Shown here: one piece after another, positions 1 through 10,072 of the stretch
Numbering within the stretch: the first letter of the stretch is position 1
Layout: every line of letters begins with the position of its first letter
Origin: Marinobacterium sedimentorum
Lineage (GTDB): Bacteria; Pseudomonadota; Gammaproteobacteria; Pseudomonadales; Balneatricaceae
NCBI RefSeq assembly: GCF_024267675.1
Contig: NZ_JALDYX010000001.1
Coordinates: forward strand, 248,001-312,000
Direction of reading: 5' to 3'
DNA length: 64,000 bases
Notes under the pieces: model-generated
Databases searched by the model: none
What the model saw: the letters and a program-made list of their open reading frames with translations, nothing else
Told to the model about the DNA's origin: nothing
Position numbers and translations under genes: made by a program

Positions 1-690
1 GATGTCGTGACCAAACTGCCGCTGGGCAACGCCAGTCAGATTTCCTCCCTGGACGAACTGCTGGCCACCTGCGACGTGATATCGTTGCACGTGCCGGAAA
101 CCCACTCCACCAAGGACATGATGGGTGCGGCCCAGTTTGAGAAGATCAAGCAGGGCTCGATCTTCATCAACGCCGCCCGCGGTACCGTGGTCGATATAGA
201 GGCGCTCTGTGGCGCTCTGCAAAGCGGCCGAGTGCTGGGCGCCGCCGTGGATGTATTCCCGGTTGAGCCGCGCAGCAACAACGACGAATTCATTTCGCCG
301 CTGCGCGAATTCGACAATGTGATCCTGACGCCGCACGTCGGTGGTTCCACCATGGAAGCGCAGGAAAACATCGGCTACGAAGTGGCGGAAAAACTGGCGA
401 AGTACAGCGACAACGGCTCGACCATCACCTCCGTCAACTTCCCGGAAGTGGCCCTGCCGGCCCACGCCAAGGTACACCGTCTGCTGCACGTACACCGCAA
501 CATCCCAGGTATCCTCAGCGCCATCAACACCGTGTTCTCCGAGAACAATGTCAACATCTCGGGTCAGTACCTGCAAACCAACGACAAGGTCGGTTATGTG
601 GTGGTGGATGTGGACGCCGACTACTCGGAAATGGCGCTGGAAAAGATTCTCGAGATCGAAGGCACCATTCGCGCACGTCGCCTGTTCTGA
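1..690 (+). CDS. serA: D-3-phosphoglycerate dehydrogenase, C-terminal part (5' end outside window)
   Basis: First committed step of serine synthesis: NAD-dependent oxidation of 3-phosphoglycerate to 3-phosphohydroxypyruvate in the cytosol. The reading frame is open from base 1, so the gene begins upstream; about 229 residues are present against roughly 410 in E. coli SerA. The second half of the NAD/catalytic domain is visible, with the Arg of INAARG, the Glu of VFPVEP and the His of TPHVGGST, which make up the active-site set of D-2-hydroxyacid dehydrogenases. A C-terminal ACT domain begins near VHRLLHVHRNIPGI and ends in RARRLF; in this family it binds serine for feedback inhibition. Two hairpins follow the stop codon. 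Confidence 0.95.
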   Translation, partial: DVVTKLPLGNASQISSLDELLATCDVISLHVPETHSTKDMMGAAQFEKIKQGSIFINAARGTVVDIEALCGALQSGRVLGAAVDVFPVEPRSNNDEFISPLREFDNVILTPHVGGSTMEAQENIGYEVAEKLAKYSDNGSTITSVNFPEVALPAHAKVHRLLHVHRNIPGILSAINTVFSENNVNISGQYLQTNDKVGYVVVDVDADYSEMALEKILEIEGTIRARRLF

Positions 691-704
691 TAGTACCGCT
701 GAAA

Positions 705-765
705 CCATTGCCTGCACTGCAGGCAATGGCTGCGCCCGCTGATCGCCAGATCCGCGGGCGTTTTT
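705..765 (+). terminator. Double hairpin after serA, second with a T-run
   Basis: A perfect 12-bp inverted repeat around a single base (705-716 with 718-729) is followed by a second stem, CGCCCGC (733-739) with GCGGGCG (754-760), that runs into TTTTT (761-765). The second is a standard rho-independent terminator for serA. It touches the end of the convergent hydrolase gene, whose stop codon lies in the T-run. Confidence 0.75.
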
Positions 766-1741
766 ACATGCGTGGCTCCACGGCAACCGCCTGGTCGATG
801 CTGTCCAGATAAGCGCCAATGTGGCCGAAGAGCTGGCGTCGCAGCTGCGGCGTTTCGTTCACCAGGTGGTGCCTTGCACCTGGAATCAGCACCGGTTGCA
901 GAGATGGATACAGCCGCTGCAGCACCGCCATGTTATGCCGCCAGTCCACAGTGCCATCCTCCTGTCCCTGCAACAGCAGCGGCGTGCCCGTTAAGGGCTC
1001 GCTGGCCTCGATCAGCTTGACCCATTCCAGCATGGCCCTGACCCAGCTGACCGCCACGCGGGAATGTTGCAGTGGATCGTACTGGCGCACAAAGCGAACA
1101 AAGGAGGCATCGCCGGAGTTGTCGGAATAGATGCGCTTGACCTGCTTTAGAAAGCGGCCGAACCAGCGGTACTTGCGCGCGATCACATCCATCATCACTG
1201 GCCGTATCAGCGGCGCCAGATAAACCCGCCCCGCCACCCGTTCGGCGATGGGATCAGCGCCGCGCTGCTGTTCCATCACGATGGCCGCCCCGGTGCTCTG
1301 GCCCATCAGAACCCAGGGGCCCGGCAAGCTGTCTTGATGGCGCTGCAGCAGTACCGACAGCTGCCGTGCATAGGTCGAGAAATGATCGATACCCAGGGCT
1401 GAGCCACAGGACAGGCCATGACCCGGCAGATCATAGATGAGCACATTCCAGCCCCGCTGCAGCAGAAAGTCGATCAGATAACGGTAAAGCCCGGCATGAT
1501 CGGTGTAGCCATGGAGCACTACTGCCGTGCCACAGATCACCCCTTTGGGACGAAATTGCTGCACCACCAGATCCAGCCCATCAACAGTTTCCAGCCCGAT
1601 ACTGTACTCAGAGCGTGGCATCAGCTCGATCAGGCCATAATGTTCCAGATACGCCTGCAGATGCGGTGTACAAAGCGTGATATCGTTGGGCTCGAACACA
1701 CCAAGCCCGTCGCGGATTTGTCGAGGATCAATGACCTTCAT
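764..1741 (-). CDS. alpha/beta hydrolase, lysophospholipase/monoacylglycerol lipase type
   Basis: A predicted serine hydrolase of 325 residues. The nucleophile elbow GQSTG lies at about residues 147-151. An early strand-loop VLHGYTDHAG is the usual oxyanion region, an acid candidate lies in GQEDGTVDW (about 260-267) and a His in PGARHHLVNE (about 288-296). The pattern fits the Hydrolase_4 group (lysophospholipase, monoglyceride lipase), but the substrate cannot be read from sequence. No signal peptide is apparent. I chose the ATG at 1741 because GGAG lies 5 bases before it; an in-frame start at 1768 has no such site. The gene is convergent with serA and diverges from the mechanosensitive channel gene. 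Confidence 0.85.
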   Translation of the reverse strand: MKVIDPRQIRDGLGVFEPNDITLCTPHLQAYLEHYGLIELMPRSEYSIGLETVDGLDLVVQQFRPKGVICGTAVVLHGYTDHAGLYRYLIDFLLQRGWNVLIYDLPGHGLSCGSALGIDHFSTYARQLSVLLQRHQDSLPGPWVLMGQSTGAAIVMEQQRGADPIAERVAGRVYLAPLIRPVMMDVIARKYRWFGRFLKQVKRIYSDNSGDASFVRFVRQYDPLQHSRVAVSWVRAMLEWVKLIEASEPLTGTPLLLQGQEDGTVDWRHNMAVLQRLYPSLQPVLIPGARHHLVNETPQLRRQLFGHIGAYLDSIDQAVAVEPRM

Positions 1742-1806
1742 GGCATCTCCAGGCCAGGGTACAAACACACTGTAGCGAGAATCTGCCCCTGAGTCCTGTC
1801 TGTCAC

Positions 1807-4800
1807 ATGTTGAAGTCTATATTGGATATCAATCCGTTAGCGCGAGTCTACCGCGGCATCCAGGCGAGCATACCCGCCCTGCTGATACTCGTCCTGCTGC
1901 TGGGCAACAACGTCTGGGCCGGGCCCGATGAAGACATAGCGCTGATTACCGAGCGTCTGGCGCAGTACGAAGGCAAAACACCGAGCCCCGATGAACAGGG
2001 CGAAAAGGACCGCTATCAACAGGCGCTGGATGCGCTGCAGGATCTGAAACAGTACGACGCCAGTGCCACACAGCTGCGCCAGGAACTGGAAACCCTGCCG
2101 GAGGATATCCGCCGCCTGCGACAGCCCCCGAGCGAGGCGTCCAACCCGCAGCTCTCGGCCACGGATGCGCTGACACTGGAGCAATTGCAACAGCGCCAGA
2201 CGCTGCTCAAGGCCAGCATGCTGGATCAGCAGAAGGCCCGCGATCAGCTGCAACAGGAGATCAGCCTCAATGAGAGCAAACGGCTCAGTCTGCGTGACCA
2301 GCTGGCCCAGCTCAAGCAGACCAGCGAGCCTGCCGCCGATCTGAACAGCAACAGCGAAGCCAGTCAGCTGCTGCAAAACGCCCGCCTGCGCGCACGCAGC
2401 GCCCAGATTCAGAGCCTCGAGCTGGAACTGCTGACCCTGCCCGGGCGCGCCGAACTGAATGAGCTGCAACTGCAGCAGCTCAACCGTGATATCAGCGCCA
2501 GCACCCAGCAGCTGCAGCAACTCGAAGAACTGATTCAGTGGCGCCTGCGCAGCCAGACCGAAAAGACCCTTAGCGAACTGCAGCAGAGCAGCCTCAGCGG
2601 GCTCGACCCGGTGCTGCAGGCCGCCGGCGAGCAGAACCGCAACCTCAGCCTTGAGCTGCGCGATACCCTGGCCGGCATTGAACAGACCAGTGATCTGCGC
2701 CGGCAACAGGGCGCGCACCTGGCCCGCGTCGATGAGGCCTACCGCACCATATCCCAGCAGCTGGAACTGGAAATCCAGTACGTCGGCACCGAGCTTCACC
2801 GACTGCAGGCAGGCCTGACGCGGCCACTCAATACCGCCAGCACCCGGGCGCGCATCAACCAGCTGCGGCTGCAGAATATTCGCCTTAATCGCGACCTGCT
2901 CGGTACCGAGCAGGAACTGGGCGGCTATGAAACCTCCGCCGGCCTGCAACTGCCGCAGGAAGCCCGCAGCCAGTATCGTCAGCTGCTCACCGACCGCCTG
3001 AGCCTGTTCGGCAAACTGCGCGATGCCCGCCTCAGCCTCGTGGCCGAACTGTCTTCGCTGCTGTCGGTGCAGGAAAACATCAATGAACGCATCACCCAGG
3101 CCCGCACCCTGATCAGCGAACAGTTACTCTGGCTGCCCAGCGTCACGCCGATACAGCTCAACTGGTTTGGCGAGCTGGCCGACAGCCGCCGGCTGCTGCT
3201 CAAGCGCTGGCAGAAGAATGCCGCTCAACCGCTGCTGCGCTATTCGTCCAGACTCGCCCTGCCACTGCTGGGGCTGGTTCTGCTGTGCGCCCTGGCGCTG
3301 CTACTGCTGCGCTACCAGCGCGCCCGGCAGCAACTCTGGCACCAGGACATCGGCAATGTGCTGCAGGACCGTTTCGTCCATACCGCACTGCCGCTGGTGC
3401 TGGCGCCGGTCATAGCCCTGCCACTGCCGTTACTGCTGCTGATCACCGCACGTTACGCGCTCAACCCCGGCCACCCCGACTTCGATGTACTGGCGTTCAT
3501 GCTGCACATAGCTGCGCTCATGGTCTGGGTAATCCATTTCCTGCGCATCTGGCTGCACATGCCCCATGGTCTGTTCGTCGGCCACTTCGGCGTTGCACCT
3601 GAGCTCGCCCGCGTCCTGCGCCAGCGCCTGCTTCTACTCGGTCTGAGCTGCGGTCCGCTGCTGCTGGGCATTCTCTATGTCTACACCACTACACTCGACT
3701 CCGAGGTGATGAAATCCGGCCTTGAACGCCTGCTGATGCTGTCACTCACCGGCGTTATCACCCTGCTGTGGGGCAGCCTGCTGACCGTCGCACCGCAGCT
3801 CAACCGACTGACCCAAAGCAGCCGCTGGTGGTTCAAGGCAGAGGTATGGCTGGGCTGCCTGGTAGGATTCAACTTTATCCTGCTGGTCATGATGCTGGTA
3901 GGTTATGTCTTTACCAGCCAGATATTCATGATCCTGCTGCTGCTGGTCATGGTGGTCTGCCTGTCGGTATTCGTGGCCTACGGTCTTGGGCTGCGCTGGC
4001 TGCTGATCGCAGAGCGCAAGCTGGCCTTCGACCGCGCCCAGGCACGCCAGGCCGAAATCACCGCAGCGCGGGAGAAAAACGAGGATGAACCCTCCCTGAG
4101 TACCGACTACCTCAACATGCAGGACATCACCGAACAATCACGCAAGCTGCTGGCGACCACCAGTCTGATTCTGCTGCTGGGCCTGCTGTGGCTGGTGCTG
4201 CGTGACTTTCTGCCGGCGCTGGATGTGTTCGACAAGCTGGTGCTCTGGTCCAATATCAGCAGTACCAACGAAGGCGACGTCCTGACCAGCGTGACCTTCA
4301 AGAACCTGCTGTTCGCCGCCCTGCTTTTGGGGCTGAGCATTTTTGCCGCCTCCAACCTGCCGGGGCTGCTGGAACTGCTGATACTGCGCCACATGACCCT
4401 GAGCCCCGGCACAGGCTATGCCATCACCACCCTCATCAAGTACGCCCTGGTGGTGATCGGCATCTTTGTCTGCGTCGGCGAACTGGGACTGCAATGGTCC
4501 AAGCTGCAGTGGCTGGTAGCGGCACTCAGCGTGGGGCTGGGCTTTGGCCTGCAGGAAATCGTCGCCAACTTTGTTTCCGGCCTGATCATCCTGTTCGAGA
4601 AACCCATGCGTATCGGTGATACCGTCACCATTGGCGGCGTCAGTGGCACCGTGACGCGCATTCACATACGCGGCACCACCATTGTCGACTGGGATCGCAA
4701 GGAAGTGATCATCCCCAACAAGACCTTTATCACCGACCAGCTGATCAACTGGTCGCTCACCGACCCGACCACCCGGGTGGTGATTCGGGTGGGTGTGGCC

Positions 4801-5109
4801 TACGGCTCCGATACCGAACAGGCCCGGGGACTGCTGGTGGAAGCGGCACGGGAAACCGAGCGCGTGCTGAGTGACCCCTTGCCCGAGGCTTTCTTCACCG
4901 GCTTTGGCGCCAGCACCCTGGATCTGGAGCTGCGCCTGTTTGTTAGCGCCATGTCCGACCGCATGGTGGTGACCCACAACGTCAACACCACCATCGATCG
5001 AAAATTCAAGCATGCCGGTCTGGAAATTGCCTTCCCGCAACTCGATGTGCATCTGCACCCAGGGGCCGGCACTCAGGAACCCACCGCTGGAGACACCCGC
5101 AATGGCTGA
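1807..5109 (+). CDS. Large mechanosensitive channel, MscK/MscM type (MscS superfamily)
   Basis: An inner-membrane emergency valve that should open under membrane tension after osmotic downshift. At 1100 residues it matches the large MscS relatives MscK and MscM (about 1100 in E. coli). In order: an N-terminal hydrophobic signal ending near NNVWA, a long Gln/Leu-rich periplasmic coiled-coil region (about 40-460), a block of many membrane segments (about 480-900), then the conserved pore helix and beta domain, with GLGFGLQEIVANF near residue 908, FEKPMRIGDTV and VIIPNKTFITDQLINWS. I cannot tell MscK (K+-influenced) from MscM, so no symbol is given. Its last 8 bases overlap the thioesterase gene, which suggests translational coupling. 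Confidence 0.92.
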   Translation: MLKSILDINPLARVYRGIQASIPALLILVLLLGNNVWAGPDEDIALITERLAQYEGKTPSPDEQGEKDRYQQALDALQDLKQYDASATQLRQELETLPEDIRRLRQPPSEASNPQLSATDALTLEQLQQRQTLLKASMLDQQKARDQLQQEISLNESKRLSLRDQLAQLKQTSEPAADLNSNSEASQLLQNARLRARSAQIQSLELELLTLPGRAELNELQLQQLNRDISASTQQLQQLEELIQWRLRSQTEKTLSELQQSSLSGLDPVLQAAGEQNRNLSLELRDTLAGIEQTSDLRRQQGAHLARVDEAYRTISQQLELEIQYVGTELHRLQAGLTRPLNTASTRARINQLRLQNIRLNRDLLGTEQELGGYETSAGLQLPQEARSQYRQLLTDRLSLFGKLRDARLSLVAELSSLLSVQENINERITQARTLISEQLLWLPSVTPIQLNWFGELADSRRLLLKRWQKNAAQPLLRYSSRLALPLLGLVLLCALALLLLRYQRARQQLWHQDIGNVLQDRFVHTALPLVLAPVIALPLPLLLLITARYALNPGHPDFDVLAFMLHIAALMVWVIHFLRIWLHMPHGLFVGHFGVAPELARVLRQRLLLLGLSCGPLLLGILYVYTTTLDSEVMKSGLERLLMLSLTGVITLLWGSLLTVAPQLNRLTQSSRWWFKAEVWLGCLVGFNFILLVMMLVGYVFTSQIFMILLLLVMVVCLSVFVAYGLGLRWLLIAERKLAFDRAQARQAEITAAREKNEDEPSLSTDYLNMQDITEQSRKLLATTSLILLLGLLWLVLRDFLPALDVFDKLVLWSNISSTNEGDVLTSVTFKNLLFAALLLGLSIFAASNLPGLLELLILRHMTLSPGTGYAITTLIKYALVVIGIFVCVGELGLQWSKLQWLVAALSVGLGFGLQEIVANFVSGLIILFEKPMRIGDTVTIGGVSGTVTRIHIRGTTIVDWDRKEVIIPNKTFITDQLINWSLTDPTTRVVIRVGVAYGSDTEQARGLLVEAARETERVLSDPLPEAFFTGFGASTLDLELRLFVSAMSDRMVVTHNVNTTIDRKFKHAGLEIAFPQLDVHLHPGAGTQEPTAGDTRNG

Positions 5110-5506
5110 CACCGGAGCACTGCTGCACAGCTGCAACCTGCCCCTGCGCTGGGGCGATATGGACGCCTATGGCCACATCAACAATGTGCAATATATCCGC
5201 TACCTGGAAGAGGCTCGGGTACAACTGCTGATCAGGCTTGGCGCCGCCCTCGAAGGCGCCGCCCAGGCCCCGGTGATCATCAATGTCGGCTACACCTTCC
5301 TGCGCCCGCTGGTCTATCCAGACAGTCTGCGCATCGACTGCTTCGTCGCCGACCCCGGACGCTCAAGCTTCATGATTTACTACCATGCCTACGCCGACTC
5401 CAGCCCCGAGGTACGGGTTGGCGAGGGCTACTCCAAGGTGGTGTGGATGGACCATGCCAGCGGCCGCTCAGTGCCACTGCCGGACGCGATCCGGGCCCAG
5501 CTGTAA
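5102..5506 (+). CDS. Acyl-CoA thioesterase, 4-hydroxybenzoyl-CoA thioesterase (hotdog) family
   Basis: A small cytosolic thioesterase of 134 residues, expected to hydrolyse an acyl-CoA. The start of the hotdog fold shows the family signature RWGDMDAYGHINNVQYIRY, including the Asp used for catalysis in the YbgC/FadM/4HBT group (Asp19 or Asp21 here). The start at 5102 overlaps the end of the channel gene by 8 bases, and an in-frame ATG further upstream would run deep into the channel, so the overlapping start is preferred. Substrate is unknown. The channel link is positional only. Confidence 0.88.
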   Translation: MADTGALLHSCNLPLRWGDMDAYGHINNVQYIRYLEEARVQLLIRLGAALEGAAQAPVIINVGYTFLRPLVYPDSLRIDCFVADPGRSSFMIYYHAYADSSPEVRVGEGYSKVVWMDHASGRSVPLPDAIRAQL

Positions 5507-5550
5507 TCAGCTTCCACCGCAACCGAACCCGACAGCACAAGGGAATGCAC

Positions 5551-5922
5551 ATGACACAGGATCTATCACCTGGCCCCGGCGACAACTCGGCTAGGCAGCA
5601 GGACGGCGGCAACGCCAGGATCATCTATATTCTTTACCTCGTCAGCCTGGTGGTGGGCATCACCTCACTGGTGGGGCTGGTCATGGCCTATGTATACAGA
5701 TCCGATGCAACAGACTACATTCAGGCGCACTACCGCTGGCAGATCAGAACTTTCTGGATCGGCCTTCTGTATACACTTTTAGGGTTTTTGTTGACCGGAA
5801 TCGGTGTCGGATTTCTGATTTTTCTGTTTGCGGTCATCTGGTTCATCGTCCGCTGTGTAAAGGGGCTGCAATGCCTTGAACGCCGTGAGCCTCCGGCCAA
5901 TCCGGGCAGCTGGCTGTTCTGA
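5551..5922 (+). CDS. Small integral membrane protein, DUF4870-like
   Basis: A 123-residue protein with a short polar N-terminus (about 1-25) followed by three hydrophobic segments (about 26-48, 68-86, 88-108) and a positively charged tail. The loop motif HYRWQIRTFWIGLLY resembles the small membrane proteins grouped as DUF4870, whose function is not known. The ATG at 5551 is preferred because AAGGGA lies 6 bases upstream; another ATG at 5545 is in frame but sits against that site. It follows the thioesterase by 44 bases and may share its transcript. Confidence 0.75.
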   Translation: MTQDLSPGPGDNSARQQDGGNARIIYILYLVSLVVGITSLVGLVMAYVYRSDATDYIQAHYRWQIRTFWIGLLYTLLGFLLTGIGVGFLIFLFAVIWFIVRCVKGLQCLERREPPANPGSWLF

Positions 5923-5991
5923 TTCGTCGCCCATTTGGGCTGCACAAACCGCGAAGTTACGCGGGTTTCTTATACTTTAGAGGCGCAGGGG

Positions 5992-6020
5992 GCGACAGTT
6001 TGCCAAAAATCGGGTAAATT
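5992..6020 (+). promoter_or_regulatory. Candidate sigma-70 promoter for malate synthase
   Basis: GCGACA (5992-5997), a 17-base spacer and TAAATT (6015-6020) each match four of six consensus positions and lie about 100 bases before the glcB start. A second possible -10, TATACT at 5971-5976, has no convincing -35. This is pattern matching only. Confidence 0.3.
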
Positions 6021-6116
6021 ACCGCGTCGCACAAAATGACTAAAACTAAACCAATACTGCCCGGTTTCGGGTGCCTCGCCCCGTTCGGGACTGAGATAAG
6101 CAAGAGGCAGTACATA

Positions 6117-8297
6117 ATGAGCAACAGGGTACAGAGCGGTAACCTCCAGGTTACTCCAAGTCTTTATGACTTTATCAATAACGAAGCGCTGCCAGGCACC
6201 GGTGTAACGACCGAGCAATTCTGGACGGCGTTCGATTCGATTGTGCACGATCTTGCACCGCGCAATCGTGAGCTCCTGACCAAACGAGACCAGTTGCAGG
6301 CGCAGATTGACACCTGGCACCGGGATCGCAAGGGACAGGCTTTCAATTTTTCCGACTACAAGGCTTTCCTGACCGACATCGGCTACCTGCTGCCTGAAGG
6401 CGATACCTTCAGCGTCACCACCAGCAATGTTGACCCGGAAATGGCTACCATGGCAGGCCCCCAGCTCGTGGTTCCGGTCATGAATGCCCGCTATGCGCTG
6501 AATGCTGCCAATGCCCGCTGGGGAAGTCTGTACGATGCCCTCTACGGCACAGACGCCATTCCCAGCGACGGCGGTGCCGAGGCTGGCAAGGGCTACAACC
6601 CCACCCGCGGCGCCAGAGTTATCGCCTTTGCCCGCAACTTCCTCGATCAGGCAGTTCCCCTGGCCACTGGCTCCCACAAGGACGCCGTCGGCTACAGCAT
6701 TCAGAACGCTCAGCTGGTTGTCAGCCTGAACAATGGCAGCACCAGTGCCCTGCAGCAGCCGGAACAACTGCGTGGTTTCCGTGGCGAAGACGCAGCGGCG
6801 CCCAGCGCTATTCTGCTGCTGAACAACGGTCTGCACTTCGAAATCCAGATTGATGCCACCAGCCTGGTTGGCAAGGACGATCCCGCCGGGATCAAGGATC
6901 TGCTGCTCGAATCCGCCCTCACCACCATCATGGACTGCGAAGACTCCGTCGCCGCCGTCGATGCCGATGACAAGGTGCTGGTCTATCGCAACTGGCTGGG
7001 TCTGATGAAGGGCAACCTGACCGAATCGGTCAAGAAGGGCGACAGCACCGTTACCCGCAGCCTGAACCCGGATCGCGACTATAGCGCCCTGGATGGCAGC
7101 AGCCTGAGCCTGAAAGGCCGCAGCCTGATGTTCGTGCGCAATGTCGGCCATCTGATGACCAACGCGGCCATCCTCGACAAGGACGGCAACGAAGTGCCTG
7201 AAGGCATCATGGACGGCATGATCACTACCCTGATCTCCATCCACGACCTCAAGGGCAACAGCCCGCTGCGCAATACCACCACCGGTTCCATGTATATCGT
7301 CAAGCCGAAGATGCATGGCCCCGAGGAAGTGGCGTTCGCCAACGAGCTGTTCGGCCGCCTGGAGCAGGCCCTGGGCCTGGCACCCTTCACCCTGAAAATG
7401 GGCATTATGGATGAGGAACGCCGCACCACGGTGAACCTGAAGGAATGCATCCGCGCCGCCAGGGATCGCGTAGTGTTTATCAACACCGGCTTCCTGGATC
7501 GCACCGGCGATGAAATCCACACCTCCATGGAAGCAGGTCCTGTCATCCGCAAGGGCGACATGAAGGGTGCCTCCTGGATACAGGCCTATGAAGACTCCAA
7601 CGTCGACATCGGCCTGGCCTGTGGGCTCCAGGGCCGCGCCCAGATCGGCAAGGGCATGTGGGCCATTCCCGATCAGATGGCCAATATGCTCAAGACCAAG
7701 ATCGGCCATCCGCTGGCCGGCGCCAACACCGCCTGGGTTCCGTCCCCCACGGCAGCAACCCTGCACGCCATGCATTATCACCAGGTGGATGTGTTCGCCC
7801 GTCAGGACGAACTCAAGGGCCGTCCGCGCGCCAGCGTCGACGACATCCTTACCATCCCGGTGGCGCAGAACCCCAACTGGTCCGCAGAAGAGATTCAGCA
7901 GGAACTCGACAACAACGCCCAGGGCATCCTCGGCTACGTTGTACGCTGGGTCGACCAGGGCGTGGGGTGCTCCAAGGTACCGGATATCAATGATGTGGGC
8001 CTGATGGAAGACCGCGCGACCCTGCGCATCTCCGCCCAGCACATTGCCAACTGGCTGCACCACGGTATCTGCAGCCGCGAGCAGGTTGTCGAAACCCTGG
8101 AGCGCATGGCTGGCGTGGTGGATGGCCAGAACAGCACTGATCCGCTGTATCAGCCCATGGCCGGCAACTTTGCCGACAGCGTCGCTTTCCAGGCAGCCTG
8201 TGAACTGGTGCTGGAAGGCCGCGAGCAGCCCAACGGCTACACCGAGCCGGTACTGCACCGTCGTCGCATCGAAGCCAAGGCCAAGGCCGCCGGCTGA
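6117..8297 (+). CDS. glcB: Malate synthase G
   Basis: Condenses glyoxylate with acetyl-CoA to malate, the second step of the glyoxylate route, in the cytosol. The 726 residues match the monomeric G isoform (723 in E. coli) rather than the shorter A form. Recognisable blocks are [69 protein letters not shown], and the C-terminal [21 protein letters not shown] took the ATG at 6117 (protein starting MSNRVQSGN) because AGAGGCAG lies 8-9 bases upstream; the open frame continues to 6036 but the added residues do not belong to the family. No glyoxylate or glycolate genes adjoin it, so it is probably transcribed alone; a strong terminator follows. Confidence 0.96.
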   Translation: MSNRVQSGNLQVTPSLYDFINNEALPGTGVTTEQFWTAFDSIVHDLAPRNRELLTKRDQLQAQIDTWHRDRKGQAFNFSDYKAFLTDIGYLLPEGDTFSVTTSNVDPEMATMAGPQLVVPVMNARYALNAANARWGSLYDALYGTDAIPSDGGAEAGKGYNPTRGARVIAFARNFLDQAVPLATGSHKDAVGYSIQNAQLVVSLNNGSTSALQQPEQLRGFRGEDAAAPSAILLLNNGLHFEIQIDATSLVGKDDPAGIKDLLLESALTTIMDCEDSVAAVDADDKVLVYRNWLGLMKGNLTESVKKGDSTVTRSLNPDRDYSALDGSSLSLKGRSLMFVRNVGHLMTNAAILDKDGNEVPEGIMDGMITTLISIHDLKGNSPLRNTTTGSMYIVKPKMHGPEEVAFANELFGRLEQALGLAPFTLKMGIMDEERRTTVNLKECIRAARDRVVFINTGFLDRTGDEIHTSMEAGPVIRKGDMKGASWIQAYEDSNVDIGLACGLQGRAQIGKGMWAIPDQMANMLKTKIGHPLAGANTAWVPSPTAATLHAMHYHQVDVFARQDELKGRPRASVDDILTIPVAQNPNWSAEEIQQELDNNAQGILGYVVRWVDQGVGCSKVPDINDVGLMEDRATLRISAQHIANWLHHGICSREQVVETLERMAGVVDGQNSTDPLYQPMAGNFADSVAFQAACELVLEGREQPNGYTEPVLHRRRIEAKAKAAG

Positions 8298-8320
8298 TCA
8301 AGCACAGCTGAGGCCGTATA

Positions 8321-8357
8321 AAAAGGGCCCGCCAGTCATACTGGCGGGCCCTTTTTT
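8321..8357 (+). terminator. Rho-independent terminator of glcB
   Basis: A perfect 15-bp stem (8321-8335 with 8341-8355), loop TCATA and T-run 8352-8357. The A-run on the left arm would let it work on either strand. Confidence 0.9.
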
Positions 8358-8528
8358 GTGCCTGCTCACTGCCAGTCCCGCCACCTGGCCGGCAGCTTGC
8401 TGCTTTCCTGCAAAAGCAGACTCACCGCTACAGAGGCGCTGAACTAAAGTTAGAGGGCGTACCAGCCCGGACAAGGCCATCAAGGTCTGTGCTGCGCACC
8501 ACAACCGACAGATACCGTCGAGGCCGAC

Positions 8529-9023
8529 ATGCCAGCATCGGAACAGGACTTGCTGCTGCAACTGGATCAGCAGTTGCAGCAGGCCATTGAGACCAGCCAG
8601 GTTGAAGTCTATGGCCAACGCAGCCACTTTTATCACCGCGGTTACTACAGCAACCGCACCAGCCTGTGGAGCCACTCCCCCTCCTTGCTGGAGCATCAGG
8701 ATCAAGGCTACCTGATCACGGCAACGCCCATGGCCGCGCTGCGCCTGGCCATTCTGCCGACCCAGGCCCTAATCCCGCTGCTACGAACATCGCTAGCGCC
8801 TGAAGCACCGGGGGCACCTGCGCCGCCGACGGCCAAACCCGCCCGAATGGAGGATATCGGGCCAGGGCTTTTGCGCCTGTGCGCGGCACTGGAGGGCTAT
8901 TGTCCTTCATGCGGACTGGATGGCTTTGCCACCCTGGCACTGGAAGGCGGCAACCATTACCGCCACATACTGCTGTTTCGCCCACTGGAAGCACTGCAGC
9001 TCTACGATATAGAACCGCTCTGA
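8529..9023 (+). CDS. Hypothetical protein, 164 residues
   Basis: I do not recognise the family. The product is soluble in appearance, with an N-terminal helix rich in Gln and Leu (residues 1-30), an aromatic patch HFYHRGYYSNRTSLW, a proline/alanine-rich linker near 93-108 and a CxxC pair in YCPSCGLDGF close to the C-terminus. It lies between the glcB terminator and the sirtuin gene and is read in the same direction as both. Base use resembles its neighbours, which supports coding. The start at 8529 follows GAGGCCGAC, a weak ribosome site. Confidence 0.6.
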   Translation: MPASEQDLLLQLDQQLQQAIETSQVEVYGQRSHFYHRGYYSNRTSLWSHSPSLLEHQDQGYLITATPMAALRLAILPTQALIPLLRTSLAPEAPGAPAPPTAKPARMEDIGPGLLRLCAALEGYCPSCGLDGFATLALEGGNHYRHILLFRPLEALQLYDIEPL

Positions 9024-9067
9024 GCCTTGCGAACAGACCCCATCAAAACGCTGGCCGATAGGCAGAC

Positions 9068-9967
9068 ATGCACGTACTCTGGGCAAAACTCTGGAACAGA
9101 CAGCGGACAAACGCCTTTCCCATGCCAGATACGACGCCGCACCACAGTACCCTGCAACAGCTCAGCGACGAGCTCAACGCCTTTTTGACCCGCCACCCAC
9201 GACTGTTCGTGCTGTCCGGCGCCGGTATCAGTGCCGACTCCGGCATTCCCGACTACCGCGACCACCAGGGCAACTGGAAACGCTCACCCCCGGTGGACCA
9301 CCGTGACTTCGTCACCCGGCTCAGCTGTCGCCAGCGCTTCTGGGCACGCAGCCTGGTGGGCTGGCCCCTGATGGCCCGGGCCAGACCCAATGCAGCTCAC
9401 CTGGGCCTGGCCGAGCTGGAGCGGCGCCAGCAGATCGAATTGCTGGTCACGCAGAATGTGGACGGGCTGCATCAGCGTGCCGGCAGCACCCGGGTACTGG
9501 ATCTGCATGGCCGCTCCGACAGCGTGCTCTGCCTGGGCTGCAAGCTGCGTTACAGCCGCGCCCAGGTGCAGCAGCGTCTGGCCGACGACAACCCGGACTT
9601 CGCCACCCTGCAGGCGCCGGCCGCACCGGACGGCGACGCCGATCTGGAGCTGGATTTCAGCCGCTTTCGCCTGCATGACTGCGACCACTGTGGTGGCATC
9701 CTCAAGCCCGACGTCGTCTTCTTCGGCGACCAGGTGCCCAAGGACCGCGTCAGCACGGCCATGGACGCGCTGGCACAGGCCGATGCCATGCTGGTGGTCG
9801 GCTCCTCGCTGATGGTCTATTCGGGCTTTCGTTTTTGCCGCCAGGCGGCAGCACTGGGCAAACCCATCGCTGCGGTCAACCTGGGGCGCACCCGGGCCGA
9901 TGACCTGCTCAGTCTTAAGCTCGAAGCCCCTGCGGGGCCGCTGTTGCAGGCCTGTCTCGGCGAATAG
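9068..9967 (+). CDS. Sir2-family NAD-dependent protein deacylase
   Basis: Expected to remove acyl groups from lysines using NAD and releasing nicotinamide. The Rossmann motifs SGAGISADSGIPDYRD and TQNVDGLHQRAGS are intact, with the catalytic His in LDLHGRSDSV. Two CxxC pairs (CLGC and CDHC) supply the structural zinc site, and the end of the NAD fold shows GSSLMVYSGFRF. At 299 residues it is slightly longer than E. coli CobB, with a 25-30 residue insert between the zinc pairs. ATG 9068 is used; ATG 9122 is an alternative and would remove 18 residues that are not part of the domain. Neither has a strong ribosome site. Confidence 0.9.
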   Translation: MHVLWAKLWNRQRTNAFPMPDTTPHHSTLQQLSDELNAFLTRHPRLFVLSGAGISADSGIPDYRDHQGNWKRSPPVDHRDFVTRLSCRQRFWARSLVGWPLMARARPNAAHLGLAELERRQQIELLVTQNVDGLHQRAGSTRVLDLHGRSDSVLCLGCKLRYSRAQVQQRLADDNPDFATLQAPAAPDGDADLELDFSRFRLHDCDHCGGILKPDVVFFGDQVPKDRVSTAMDALAQADAMLVVGSSLMVYSGFRFCRQAAALGKPIAAVNLGRTRADDLLSLKLEAPAGPLLQACLGE

Positions 9968-10033
9968 CCGACAGGCCTGTCGAAGCCCAGGGCAACGCCT
10001 CTTCGCCACACAGCATTGGTGATCCGATTCCGT

Positions 10034-10039
10034 TATAAT
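10034..10039 (+). promoter_or_regulatory. Consensus -10 box (TATAAT) for dbpA
   Basis: A perfect TATAAT sits 34 bases before the TTG start proposed for dbpA. No good -35 is visible at 16-18 bases upstream, so the promoter is tentative. If used, transcription would begin near 10046, downstream of the other in-frame start at 10016. Confidence 0.4.
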
Positions 10040-10072
10040 GGCCGCTTTCTGACCGGCTACCGAGGCTCCCCG

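Noticed and set aside
5970..8258. Long minus-strand open frame (762 codons) opposite glcB
   Set aside because: Mirror-image frame of a GC-rich, well-biased gene. The protein has no family motifs, while the + strand encodes complete malate synthase G.
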